Positions 23,201 to 34,900 of a stretch of DNA of 64,000 nt are shown here, piece by piece; the first letter of the stretch is position 1, and the number at the start of each line of letters is the position of its first letter. A program made the position numbers and the translations under genes. The notes under the pieces were generated by a model. That model had not been told where the DNA came from, did not search any database, and was given only the letters and a program-made list of their open reading frames with translations. Source of the stretch: Rotaria sordida. Its lineage: Eukaryota; Rotifera; Eurotatoria; Philodinida; Philodinidae. The DNA lies in assembly GCA_905250125.1 (NCBI GenBank), contig CAJNOL010000135.1, positions 1-64,000 on the forward strand, in the 5' to 3' direction.

Positions 23201-25537
23201 CATATGCATTACATAAATCATCAACAAAAACAAATGTTAATAACGATGAAAGACATCGAAAGTATTAAAATAACAAAACAAAAAATCTTTTATAATTTTA
23301 TTATTTCACTTCAGTGGTCTTCGAATTCTTCGTCATTTAACTGAAATGAGTCGTTTATCAACAGATGCATTTCGTCATTTATTTTTTGATTCGGATGAAT
23401 ATGCTCGTCGAAGTGGTATTGATACTGATAAAGATCAAGATCAAGAATCAGATGTACAAATGGATGGAGTTGGTCCAAATGAAACAAAACTTCGTAAAAA
23501 TGAATATGATACTTCACCAATGACAAAAATACTTCGAAAAAAAATCATATTACGATTAGAAGATTGGTTTTCATTTATTGAAGTTAAATCACAACAAAAT
23601 ATAACAATGAATTTGTTCGTAGAAAAAAATAAGAAAAGAGTCTTATATTTTTGTTTCCATTTAAAACAATTATTTTAGTTGTCGTAATGAATTTCCTGGT
23701 CTTGTTCATTTTGTTTTTGTTAATCGTTTACGTGGACAAATTTCTACACCAACACTTATTATTAATGATTATCAACATCAGACATTAACAAATAGTCATT
23801 ACAATGACTTTGAATATATTTTAGAAAAAAAAGTTTGAATATTATCAAAGACATTTTCTTATTTTCTTTATTTAGATATTAGCATTTGAATTAGAGTGTC
23901 TTTCAACACTTCAACATGGTTTTACATCATATACGATGTCTGACGAACATTTTACTTATAATTATACATTACGTTTACAAGAGAGTAATGTATGTTTTAC
24001 AGAAGCTTGATATACATATTTGAGAAAAATAACTAAGAATGAAAGAAATTAAAAGAAACAAATATTTAATAAGTAGAAAAAAAAAAGAATTTTAAATACT
24101 TTGATCTTTAATTAAATTTGAAAACCAAGTCACATGAATTTTGGCCCAAAGAATTTTCCATCTGGAATCAAATTCCTCTCATTAACTTCTTTAGAAATCC
24201 GAAATCCTATAAAAAGTTGGTACACTTCATAATGGTTAATAGCATGTATTTACAAAATAAAACATACTGCTCAGCAAAATGATGTAATCCATTGTGTACG
24301 TGCATATACTCATACTGGCTCATCGTTTGATATTGCAGATTTTTAAGTGGTTTGTTCAGTAATCTAACTACTGATTGAACAACTGAAGCATTTCAACTAC
24401 GAAATTGCTATTGTACTTTTTGTCTACTGACACATGATGCCATCTCTCGAAATGCAATTAGCGGACTAAAACTGTAGAACTGTAGTGTGATCTAAATGTG
24501 GGCTGTTAATAAGTACTGTTTAATGGAAATGAATACTGCTAAGCATTATGGAGTGTGCCAAGTATTCGTAGAAATAAGATATTTTATGAGGATTAATGGA
24601 AGAAATTTGGGTCTAGATCGAATATCTTGATCGTAATTGTGATCGTTGTGGAAGTCCAGAAACTTTGTATTCAATGAGAACAATCGCTATTCTTCATTAA
24701 GAAATATTTTTGATTTGTAAAACTTTATTTGAACTATCTTAATACGAATCTGTATAGAAAAGTGAACACCTTTATTAGTTTTGAATACGTACGTATATTA
24801 ATTGAATAATAACTAAATATAAATACGAGAACGTTAAGGTGTATGATTAGAATGTGTGTTGATACTAGAACTTTAAATTTTTAACAACAAGTAAGGATAC
24901 AATAAAATCTTTTTTTACTCTTGAAACTTGTTTATTTGAACTTCGATTTCTCGTGAATGATTAATTACGTCAAGAATCTAGTGATAATGTGAATAAGATA
25001 TATTTTGATTCGTTTTATAAATCACTTTGAATTTTGATTATTTTTGACAAAACAATTATTAATCACTGTATGAAAGTCAAATTCAAACTGTTACAATCAC
25101 CGACGATTACGAGTTCAATAGCATATTATACAACATGATAGAGATCATAAACAATCTATTCGTAGAGATTTCATTTTCAAATAGATAGATATTATTCGAG
25201 ATTTCTTTAAAAGATGTTATTTTAATTAATCCCTTTTTTATTAGGGTGCTTCAATGCGACTTTATAAAGCTTTTGTCCAATCTCAACCACCTGGTGTCTT
25301 ACATTTTGATTTCTATAAGTAACAATATATTTTATTAGACATGATTTTAAAATATTATATTTGTCTTTTGTTTTTCCTATTAGAGCATTGGTAGATGAAT
25401 ATTATCCATGGCTAACTTATCAATCATCAGTCATATGTTTTGAATTGATTTCTGTTCATTTACGTATTGTGCCACCGAGGATTGTACGTGAACAATGCGA
25501 ACATCTTTGGCTACGACTAATGGAATCTGATGAATAG
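20236..25537 (+). CDS. HPS1: HPS1, BLOC-3 subunit (Hermansky-Pudlak syndrome 1 homologue)
   Basis: Fourteen exons: 20236-20388, 20443-20607, 20670-20788, 21334-21430, 21491-21642, 21742-21955, 22006-22179, 22937-23077, 23149-23261, 23315-23614, 23679-23832, 23876-23989, 25245-25318, 25384-25537. They join to 707 aa; vertebrate HPS1 is about 700 aa. An in-frame ATG at 20203 would add 11 residues, but the second Met fits the family start (hydrophobic longin-like strand VTSCLFGLFVFGT). The clearest match is DWFSFIEVKSQQNITMN followed by FPGLVHFVFVNR, then the C-terminal HLRIVPP and LWLRLME. HPS1 pairs with HPS4 as the exchange factor for Rab32/Rab38 in lysosome-related organelle formation. One donor (after 23614) is the weak GTTCGT, but it alone keeps the frame and the family spacing. 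Long introns at 22180-22936 and 23990-25244 contain no gene that I see. Confidence 0.88.
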
Positions 25538-25650
25538 ACTCAAACACAATGAAATATGTAAAAGGATTAGCCTTCAATAAGTGGTGTTTTCAAGTAACAA
25601 GAAAAAAAAACAATTATATTTCATGTTTTTGTTTTCTTTCTTTTTAAAAC

Positions 25651-25680
25651 AATAAATTCACATTTTTATATTTGAATAAA
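25651..25680 (+). promoter_or_regulatory. Poly(A) signals of HPS1
   Basis: Two AATAAA hexamers (25651-25656 and 25675-25680) lie 114 and 138 bp after the HPS1 stop codon and just before the next start codon at 25692. The 3' end of HPS1 is therefore almost against the Ly6 gene. Confidence 0.5.
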
Positions 25681-25691
25681 ACAAGAAAACG

Positions 25692-27473
25692 ATGACTGCT
25701 ACTTTTATAATTGTATTGATTATACTGTTCACTTTTCTTATACGTAAGTTATTCATTATACAGAATCTTTGTAATATGTCACTATTTCTAGAGATTTTTA
25801 TTTGAAATTTGATGTTTTATTTAATAAGCATTCTAAACATATAATTATATCTACTAGAGTAAATGATTATGGCCTCCTGTTATGTAAATTCATATCGCTC
25901 CTCTAAAGATGGCATCCTATTGCGGACTGTTTTTTTTTTGCTAACTTTTACTTAGAAAACTAAGAATTTTCGAAAAACTCTTATAGAACTCAAACACAGA
26001 TGTCTTTAGCAATTAACGAGGAAACTACCTGAACTAACATCCACTGTTTGAACTCATACTGAGTTTACAAGAAAGCCTCCATAAGACTAGAAAAATTCTA
26101 AAAGAGTTCGTGCCCATGGGCTTCTGAAGTCGAATTGTGCCCCGTTTTACCGTATTTTCGATCCATTTTTAGATACTTACTGGAAAAACAAATAATGGAA
26201 TTTCGATTTGAAATTTTACCCTTAGGATGGGTCTAATAATCTTTGGAATATCTTCGAAGTTTCAAACGAAAAGAATGTTTTTTTTTGTCAAGATATTGAA
26301 TTTCCAAGCAAACTCGATTTGTTTGATATATTGGTGGCAAACGATCATGTTTTTGGAAATTCAATATCTTAACAAAGAAACATTTTTTCCAGCTGAAACT
26401 TTCAGAATATTTTACTTGTTGTTTGACCCGTTTGTGGGCGAAATTTCAGATTGAAATGCTGTTATTTGATTTTTCGGTAAATACCTAATGTTGGATCGAA
26501 AATTCAGTCAAATAATCATAACTCTACTTCAGAAGTCTATAAGCACGAATCTTTTTAGAATTTTCTTAGTCGAAAATTAGGGTTTTTATTAGAAAAGATA
26601 GAAAATTTTATTACAAAAAAACAATGATTTTTACTTACAAACCGGATTTTTTGGTAGGTACTAGTCCCCCATCACAAAAACCGCTAGACTTTCAAAAAAG
26701 AGTGTTGGAAAAACCATTCTGACGGGCGGAGAGGAAGGTAATTGCGTAAAAACTCTATATAAGTTTCTTAAGCAATTCATCGTGTAGAGTCAATAATCTA
26801 AGAGAACGTTAGAAAAAACGATTTCAAATCGAGTTTTCTATGTTGTAAATTAATTTATACCAGTTCCATGTTGTCACATTCGAAAACCTCTGAAGGAAGT
26901 ACAGATGTTTTCTAATTCATACTTAAACAAAAAAACATGTTCTTCTTGAATGTAAATAACGAATGAATCCAAACTGAATTTCTCTTATGTACAAATATTT
27001 CTTTAAAAACGATAGAATTTTTTTCATTAATTACATACTATTATTTTCTTTTAAAAATATTTTTAATAGAAATCAAACCGGTACAAACTATTACTTGCTA
27101 TACATGTATTGATTGTGGTGATCCGTTCGATTCTAGTTCACCTAATGTTAGTCAAAGTTTAGCATCATGCTATTATTGTTATGTAAGAAGACTCTCTATG
27201 TTTTATCATCTTTCTTTTTTTTTTGACTATATTTATCTTCATTAGAAACTAACTGTATTTATGGCCTATGCTCCACGTTATGTTATTAAAGAATGTGTTC
27301 AAACATGTACTCCAACAAATGGTATATGGGGTGGTTCATCTCTTGAAATAGATTGTTGTACATCATCATTATGCAACAATGCATTAGGAATATATTTTCA
27401 ATATACATGGAAAAATCGATTTTTGTTTACAATAATTCCAAGTCTTTTTATAACTCTTTTATCCACAATATAA
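25692..27473 (+). CDS. Ly6/uPAR-type three-finger protein, copy A
   Basis: Three exons (25692-25743, 27070-27182, 27246-27473) give 130 aa. Residues 1-17 form a signal peptide. The mature part has ten cysteines in the order CYTCIDC, CYYC, CVQTC, DCC and LCN; the CC-x4-CN ending is the hallmark of the Ly6/uPAR fold. A hydrophobic C-terminal stretch follows, as expected for a GPI anchor signal. The role is unknown beyond extracellular surface attachment. The first intron is 1.3 kb and contains a foldback element. Its neighbour at 27514-28059 on the opposite strand is a clear paralogue with the same three-exon structure, and the middle exons are both 113 bp. An AATAAA lies at 27516-27521. Confidence 0.85.
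26080..26582. mobile_element. Foldback element, family B, copy 1
   Basis: Two arms of about 229 bp (26080-26308 and 26354-26582) are inverted copies of each other, at roughly 75-80 percent by eye, around a 45-bp loop. The innermost 18 bp are perfect (AAGATATTGAATTTCCAA at 26290-26307 against 26353-26370). Other matching landmarks are ATTTTCGATCCA and CTTCTGAAGT in each arm. There is no coding capacity. It lies in the first intron of the Ly6-type gene. A related sequence is at 52930-53260. The hairpin could have arisen as a foldback transposon or a MITE. Confidence 0.8.
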
Positions 27474-27513
27474 GAAAGTAACATTTATATCATTCAATGA
27501 AAGTATGAAAATA

Positions 27514-28059
27514 TTAATAAAAACTTTTTATAACATTTAAAATGATAAATATAAAAAGTATAATACGAGATATCAATGGAAATGTTATCATTGAACTTGT
27601 ATTACAAAGATTTGTAGTACAACAAGCACTTATAACTGATCCTCCACCAAATGCTTGAAATGTTTCAATACAAGCTGGAACACATTTACGTACTACATAG
27701 CTATAAGGAGCATAAGCAATGGTAATTGCCAATTTCTAAAAGGATTAAAAAACGGAGTTAAATAACTTTTAAAAATTAAAACAAAACATATAATTAGACA
27801 GTCTTACATAGCATGAATAACATGACGATAGGACAGAAACCGAGCTTGTAATTGTAAATGGATCAGAACAATTTGTGCATTCATAACAACTAATAGTAAC
27901 GAATTGAGATGAAGTTTTTTCTTCAAGACAAAACAAAAAAAAAACTACAGTAAAAATATAATTTTTATTTTGTTTTTGTTTTCACTGACCAGTACAAAGT
28001 AGAATAATCAAAAAGAAAATAATTACATGACACCAGTATAAATTTAAATTGACCATCAT
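27514..28059 (-). CDS. Ly6/uPAR-type three-finger protein, copy B
   Basis: Three exons on the minus strand (28059-27990, 27920-27808, 27735-27514) give 134 aa. The start has two Met codons in a row; the first is taken. A signal peptide is followed by ten cysteines (CYECTNC, CYSC, CVPAC, ACC, LCN) matching copy A, and a hydrophobic tail suggests a GPI anchor. Shared stretches with copy A include SCY, CYKL, IAYAP/MAYAP and the CC-x4-CN end. It is convergent with copy A, stop codons 40 bp apart, so the two 3' UTRs must overlap. Function unknown. Confidence 0.85.
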
Positions 28060-31000
28060 CTCTTTTCTTTTTTCTCTATTTTTGAATTCGTATTAAAGTA
28101 GACAAAGCGAACGAAAACGTTTGAATGTATGTATGTTTGTATTTATACAAGTGATTGAATGTCAATAATGCAGGCATTTTATTCTTTAACAACAAGAAAA
28201 AGAAAAAATTTAAAAGCTGCATTACCACTTCATCAATCGACTATACCAGCTTGCTTTTTTCTACCTACGCAATTATTTGAGAGAGACGATTGTTTTTTCT
28301 AATCTCAAAAATAAGAAAATAAATATGACGATCAAAAGAATAAAACAGCACTGTACTTTTTTCTTGCCTAGATGTTTTACAAAAATATTTTAATTATATG
28401 TAATAATCATGATAAACATCGTTTTAAATCTAATGAAAATGATATTTGGAATATAAATAATAAATTAAGATACAAAATTAAATATTGATGCGTTACTTAT
28501 TTCTCTCATGAAATTCATCATAAAGATTTTATTTCTATTGATAATTCATTCTTATTCATTTCTTACAAGTAAAATTCATTTTTTATATAATAGGTTTTTT
28601 TGTACATAGGAATGATCATTGAATTATGAATAATGCTTGAAAGATAAGAATCGCATACGTTGATTGAGCAATGGAAAGAATATTATTGTTATTGTGTTTT
28701 ATTTTGACAATAGACCTTCATAATGTCATATATTATTGATATATAGTGCGATAGAATGCATATTAGCTACCTTGAATAAAATAATTACTTTCATTATTCA
28801 GTAGATAAAGCTTCACGTGACAATACATGTCAAATATATCAATAAATTACCAGGACTTACTGAAGCAGTAGTTTTTATTGCTAATGAAAGTATTATTTAT
28901 GAAAACTTTCCTTCTCTTTGTAGGTATATTGCTTTTAATTCATTGAAGAAAAAAAGATGTAATTTTGAATTGTAAATGAAGTTCTGTGACTGTGCGCTTG
29001 ATGTTTTTAGTGCTATAGTGTTTGAATTTGTAAAACAAAAAACTAATATACTTTTAAAACTTAATTCTTTTTTTTTCGTTGTTTTCAAATAATATGCAAT
29101 TTAAAAAGTTATCATTTTCATTGATTAAGAGAACATGAGTAGAACAGCATATCTTAAAATATTTTGAATCTCTCGTTGCATATAAAAAGGTGATCATAAA
29201 GAATATTAACTACATAGTCTTAATTATTTTGAATGGTTAAAATTCTGTCAAGAAAGTTATCTACTTCAAGACTTATTTCAATCCAATACAGTACTGATTT
29301 ATTTATCTCTTTAGTTGTATTAGGATCTTAAATAATTAAATATTTTTTTGTTTATAGCAATCGAGCTGTTTCTCCAAACATTCATTTCTTTAGTTTATTT
29401 TCTTATTAATCAAATTAATTCTATTGAGATAAGTATTCATAGATAAATTCATTTTTATAATGGAAAACGAATTTGATTTAGCAGCGAAGCCTCTACAGAA
29501 ACCTTTGAGCTTCCTCTAGAGAAATGAGACGATCCTATATTATAAGTGAAGCAAATATCTACTTTTCAGCTTCGAACGAGAGCGGAGCTCTTCTCTACAG
29601 ATATTTTTTCTGACTCCATCATTAATTCGATTAAAAGATATTATAGATATTAGTATATTTACCATTAAAACTACATATAATATAGTTAATAAAATAAGAG
29701 AAATATCTCTTTTATACAAATCATCTTGTAAAATAAGATTATGAGCAGGATATGATGTTGCAAAATTAATATTGACTTATTTTTTTTATCGTTTTGAAGC
29801 AGATTTCAGTTGCACAGTTACATATACTACAAAGATAAGTAAAAAAATCCATGTTTCTCAGTTATTTTTTAATTTTTTATTTAAAATACAATTTTATTAG
29901 ATTTTTTTTTCTTGACAATACAACAATTAAAATCAATGAATAATGTATTCATAACTTCAAATATACCTCTTAAATTTATAATACCAAGTTAGAAATTAGA
30001 TAAGATCTAATATTAAAATAAAAGTGATCATTTTTCTATTAGAAATATTTGTAAAATATATTTCTTTTTTACTTTCTATTTTGAGATATTATTATTTGTT
30101 ATATATATTAAATTTCAAAGAAAAGTATTCGACATCTTTTCCTTTGTTTCAGAAATAATGCTATATTCAAAAATAAGCGATATTTTTTATACATTCTTTA
30201 TAGATTGATAAGCAATAATCAAATAGAATACAAGGACAATTTTCAATGACGTTAGAGCAAAACGAAAACTTTTCGTATTCCGAATGCATACGTGTATGAC
30301 AATCAACAAAGATCTAAAATATTCATTCATAAAGCTTAATATTAAAAATTTTTTGATTTTGTTTGTTAGAATTATCTCGGTCTTTCACAGCGCACAATAA
30401 TTATTATTTGTGTATCCAAGTACATTGAATAAATAATTATGAAAAAGAAAATAAGACATTGTTGCATTTATAAATTTAAGAACTTCTTGTTAAAATAATA
30501 ATATTTTCTTAGACGTATAACTAAAACTTTGATAATATTAACAGAAAATCCAATCAATATTTGTGTCGTTATAAAATTTCTACATTTATTTCTATTAGAT
30601 TTTTATTTTAGTAAAATAGAATTTGTCATATTGCAGTAGTAGTCATTCTTTTTCAATGAAAAGATGAATATATTTAAAACTTGATTAAAATAAAATTTAT
30701 CTGTTCTAAATAAATAAACTATTTATCTTTTAATTTCATTATGATCAATCAGTTTTGTTCAACCATCATGTACTGATTGGCATTGTATTCGTTTCAGTTG
30801 TAATATCTTCGCTACTCTTTGTGTTATAATCTAAAGTTTATCAAAATACAGACATTTACTTAAGCCCGTCCCAAAAGGCTACGATTTTTTTTTTATTTGA
30901 CATCCCATTTTCTCCAAAAATTTTAGATGATTTCCTTTATTTTCTGCTTGAAAAATATTTTTTTTAATCAGAAATATTCACGTTTTTTTTGATTGCGCAA

Positions 31001-31996
31001 CCCAGAATTATCTGCGTGTCTTCATTCCTTGTATTGAACACTTTTCTTGTTTGAAAGAGCATGTCAATATGCAGAGCATTAGAGAGTCCTTCTTTTTTGA
31101 ATTAAACTTTGTCACTTTTATGTAAAAGAGTACTGTTATAATTAGAGTGTCATTTTTCGAGAGCTTTTCGCGACATTGAACTTTTCTTCTCTTAAAAAGT
31201 AAGAGTCTAAAGAACAAGAGCCCTTTAATGTCTTGCAACCTGACATGCTCTTTCAAACAAAAAAAAAATTAAGTATATACATAGAATAAAGGCACATAGA
31301 GAATTTTGGATTGTTAAATGAGGTATGTTTGATCCTTCTTTGTTGAATATCTCTTGAAAACGTCACGGTCACTGGACGAAGCTTGATATTTGAGGGAAGG
31401 GACTTAAATAATAAGATGATTTCTAATGGTTATCTTTGTCAATATGCATCTAGTTTTCAATGTCAATTCGATATTCGATTATCTAAACATAATACATGTT
31501 GTATTGATCATTTATATCTGTTGAAATCATTAAATATAAGCCACCAAATGATCTCATTTTGAAAAAAAAAGTGAACTATTATTAAAATGATGATGATGAT
31601 GATGTTGTTTATCGAACATTATCTCAAGGTTACAAACATGAATATTTATTCAAATCATAATTATGAAATCAATATAACACAGATATATTATATAACTATC
31701 GTAATATATTTTCAATAAGTCCACAAACCATTATAACTACTATTAAAACAACCAACTTATACGGTGTGAAGGAAAAAACAACACATTTATTCTTTTTTTT
31801 TATGATTAAGAATATTTATTTCCACATATATTCAAAGAAAAAAAAAAAGAACAACTTCTCCTGAGATTGAAACATGTGTTTCTTAATATTCACTCATGTA
31901 CATATTTCTATTAAAATGACAAACAAATAAACACACACACACACACACAAATATTTAATGACTAAATTAAAAAAAAAGAAAAAGAAAAAGAAAATG
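28060..31996. other. AT-rich intergenic region
   Basis: Nearly 4 kb between the Ly6 pair and the receptor gene, very AT-rich, with only short frames that look like chance. It contains a dispersed repeat (30860-31410) and simple sequence such as a CA run near 31933-31950. Both neighbouring genes are on the minus strand, so it holds the promoter of Ly6 copy B and the 3' flank of the receptor gene. Confidence 0.6.
30860..31410. repeat. Dispersed repeat family A, copy 2
   Basis: Homologous to 14500-15125 in the same orientation: shared words include AGAGCATGTCAA, GAGTC, AATTAAACTTTGT, ATAATTAGAG, ACATAGAAT, GAGAATTTTGGAT and TTGTTGAATATCTC. It also keeps the internal inverted repeat (about 31045-31080 against 31220-31256). 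There is no coding sequence. Confidence 0.65.
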
Positions 31997-34900
31997 TCAA
32001 ATAATATTAATACCGTCAAGTCGTTTATTAAAAAAAGTAAATATTTCATGAAATGTTGGTCTTTCACCATATGGACGCCAACATTCAAGCATTAAATCAA
32101 CAAGTTCTTTACTTAAATATTCTGGTTTTGATAATTGTAAACTACCTGATGATTTCATTATATTATTTCCCATTAATCTTAATCGTTGATAAACTTGTTC
32201 ATTATTTAATAAAGCATATGGTAATGTTAAACAATTTGTCATTATTTCCCAAAGTGTTATACCAAATGACCATACATCTGATTGAATACTAAATTCATTC
32301 TAACAAAAAAAAAAAAAAAAAGATGAATTAATTTTAAGAAAAAACAAAAACAAAAATTACATTTGCAATTGTTTCTGGTGCCATCCATCGTATTGGTAAA
32401 CGATAATCATTTATTTTAAAATAATGTGATTGAAATTGTATTGATGTTATAGCTGAATTCATTAATTTAATTTCATAATTTGGATAAATTAAACAATTTC
32501 TTGCAGCTATATCTCGATGAACAATATTTTCTGATTCAAGATAACGAAGTGCATTTGTTAATTGTGTTATCATAAGAAGGCGAACATTTAACCTAACAAA
32601 AACAAAGAATATTTTATTTACTTTTCTTTTTCCTCAAAATTGAATAAGACATATTACGTAAGTGGTACTTGATCATGTTGAATACATTGTGTAGTTGACA
32701 ATAATGTATAAAGATCACCTAAGTTACTATGTTCAATAAGAGCATAGTTTTGTTTAAGTGTATAACCAAAAAATTGAACTATATTTGGATGATTTAAACG
32801 ATACATTAATTCATTTTCTTTATTAAATAATTCTCTAGAGAATATATATATATATATTTTTTTTAATAAAATTTAATAATTAAATTATTTGTAAATTTAC
32901 TTTTGAATAGAATCATTTGTTGTCAGAGCTTTAATAAGTACAGGTTTAAGTATATCACATGGATGACGAAAATAAATATAACCTCGAATAATCTATTTTA
33001 TTTTATTTTTAAAATATATTTTATTCAAAAAAAAGACTTTTTTATTCTTACCGTTCCAAAACATCCATCCATTGTTGAATAACGTTCTTCCATAATTAAT
33101 TGTTCATCAGGAATACGTGGAATTATTATTTTAACATTTGTATCTTTTATTATAGATAATGATTGATATATACTATTACCACATGGACCTTGAATACTTT
33201 TTATTGGTTTTTTTATATTAATTGTTTCATCAAATGTTATTGGATTTGTATATACATCAATAGAAGCATACGGATTTGATGTCTAAATATATATTTCAAA
33301 ATTTTCAATCGAATATGAAAAATTAAATAATTTTTCAAGGAGTAGTAAATCTTAAATTGATACTAATTTTGAAATCTATATATCACAATTATTGTAAATT
33401 TTAATTCTTTAAAATTTCTACAAATTGGAAAAAATTCTATCGTTTCAAAAATCGAAAATTATTTGTCTTGAAGATGGATGAGACGATACAGGTGAAGGTA
33501 AAAATGAAGATGCACACGTAAAGGTGAAGGTTAGATTAATGTTAAGGTTGAGGATAATCGTATGCGTGTATCATTGAAATGGAACGAATAGTCGCTGTTA
33601 CCGTAACCAGGAAAATATTGGTATTAGCAAAGTAATATTTCTCGTTTTTTTTTATCTGTGATATCTGCTTTTCTGTTATCTTTGTCAGAAATCAGTAATC
33701 AGGAATTTACGTAGTAAAAGTTAGTAAACAATTTAAGATTTACCATGATCTTATATTCTCTCTCATGTAAAATAAAGTTTCTCAAATTTTCAGAGTTAAA
33801 CTAACCACAGTAAGTGCATCTTGTGTAACAGCTGTTAAATACGGATTAACAACTGATTGATAAGCAGTTGACATTGTTGTTGGACTTGCCGTACTAATTG
33901 TACCAAAATCTGAAGCACTCGTACCTGTACCACCACTTGGTGAAGTTGCTGTTGAAATAATTAACTGACGACGAATATCATTGTGTGAAATAGAACATGT
34001 TGAATTACTTTCCGCTTTTAATTTATTTAAATTATATAAAGAAATTCATTCAAAAAAGAACAAAAACAAAGGATAACTTACAATTAGTACTATCACTTGT
34101 CGTAGTATAACAACACTGCATTCGTGATTTTACTGGAAATTTTATTGAAATTGGTTGATAACTTGAATCAAATTTTAAATGAGCTGTCATTCTAATCAAT
34201 TTAAATAAGAAGAATTTTAAGAATAAATAAATAAACAGTAATATAGATTATATTTATTTACTCATGAAGTTTTCGTCGATGTCGAGATGATTGAATCCAT
34301 TGAAAATAAATAAATATTAATAAAACAATTAATAGAATAAAAAGACTTGATGCAAGTAATAACCAATACCAATATTGAGTAAGATTTATTCCATTATCTA
34401 AATAAATTATAGATTTTTTTATTAAAAATAAAAATTTTAATATAAAAGCTTTTTATTTTATTTTTTTACCAATTAAAGGTGGTAAATAATTAACATTTGT
34501 TGTTGTTAGCAATGGAATATTAGTAATTATTGGTATAGAATCAAATAGAACTTCACTAATAAGTATCCATTTACTTCGATTATTAAAAGTTAATGTTACT
34601 TTTAAACAATTAGTTATTATACCATAACCAGAAACTAATGAAATATTAATAAATCTTGCATGTGGATTTATTGAATCATCAGGTATAATTAAAAATGTTT
34701 TACGAAGAATTTTATCGTCACAATTTGTTATCATAATTGAATTAAAAAGATATATCTCACGTAGAAATAAATTTGATGCATGTATATGAATTGAAGTAAA
34801 ATTTTTTATTATATTAAAATTAAAATAAAGATTTATATTTGATGGTAAAGATAATTTTCGTTTCCAACCTATCCAATCATGACCAACTTTACCAATACCA

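Noticed and set aside
29480..29610. GAAGC/GCTTC and TCTCTACAG words as a possible hairpin element
   Set aside because: Matches are short and poorly ordered; no better than expected in such sequence.
32053..32292. Hydrophobic + strand frame
   Set aside because: Antisense of the last kinase-domain exon of the receptor; no independent support.
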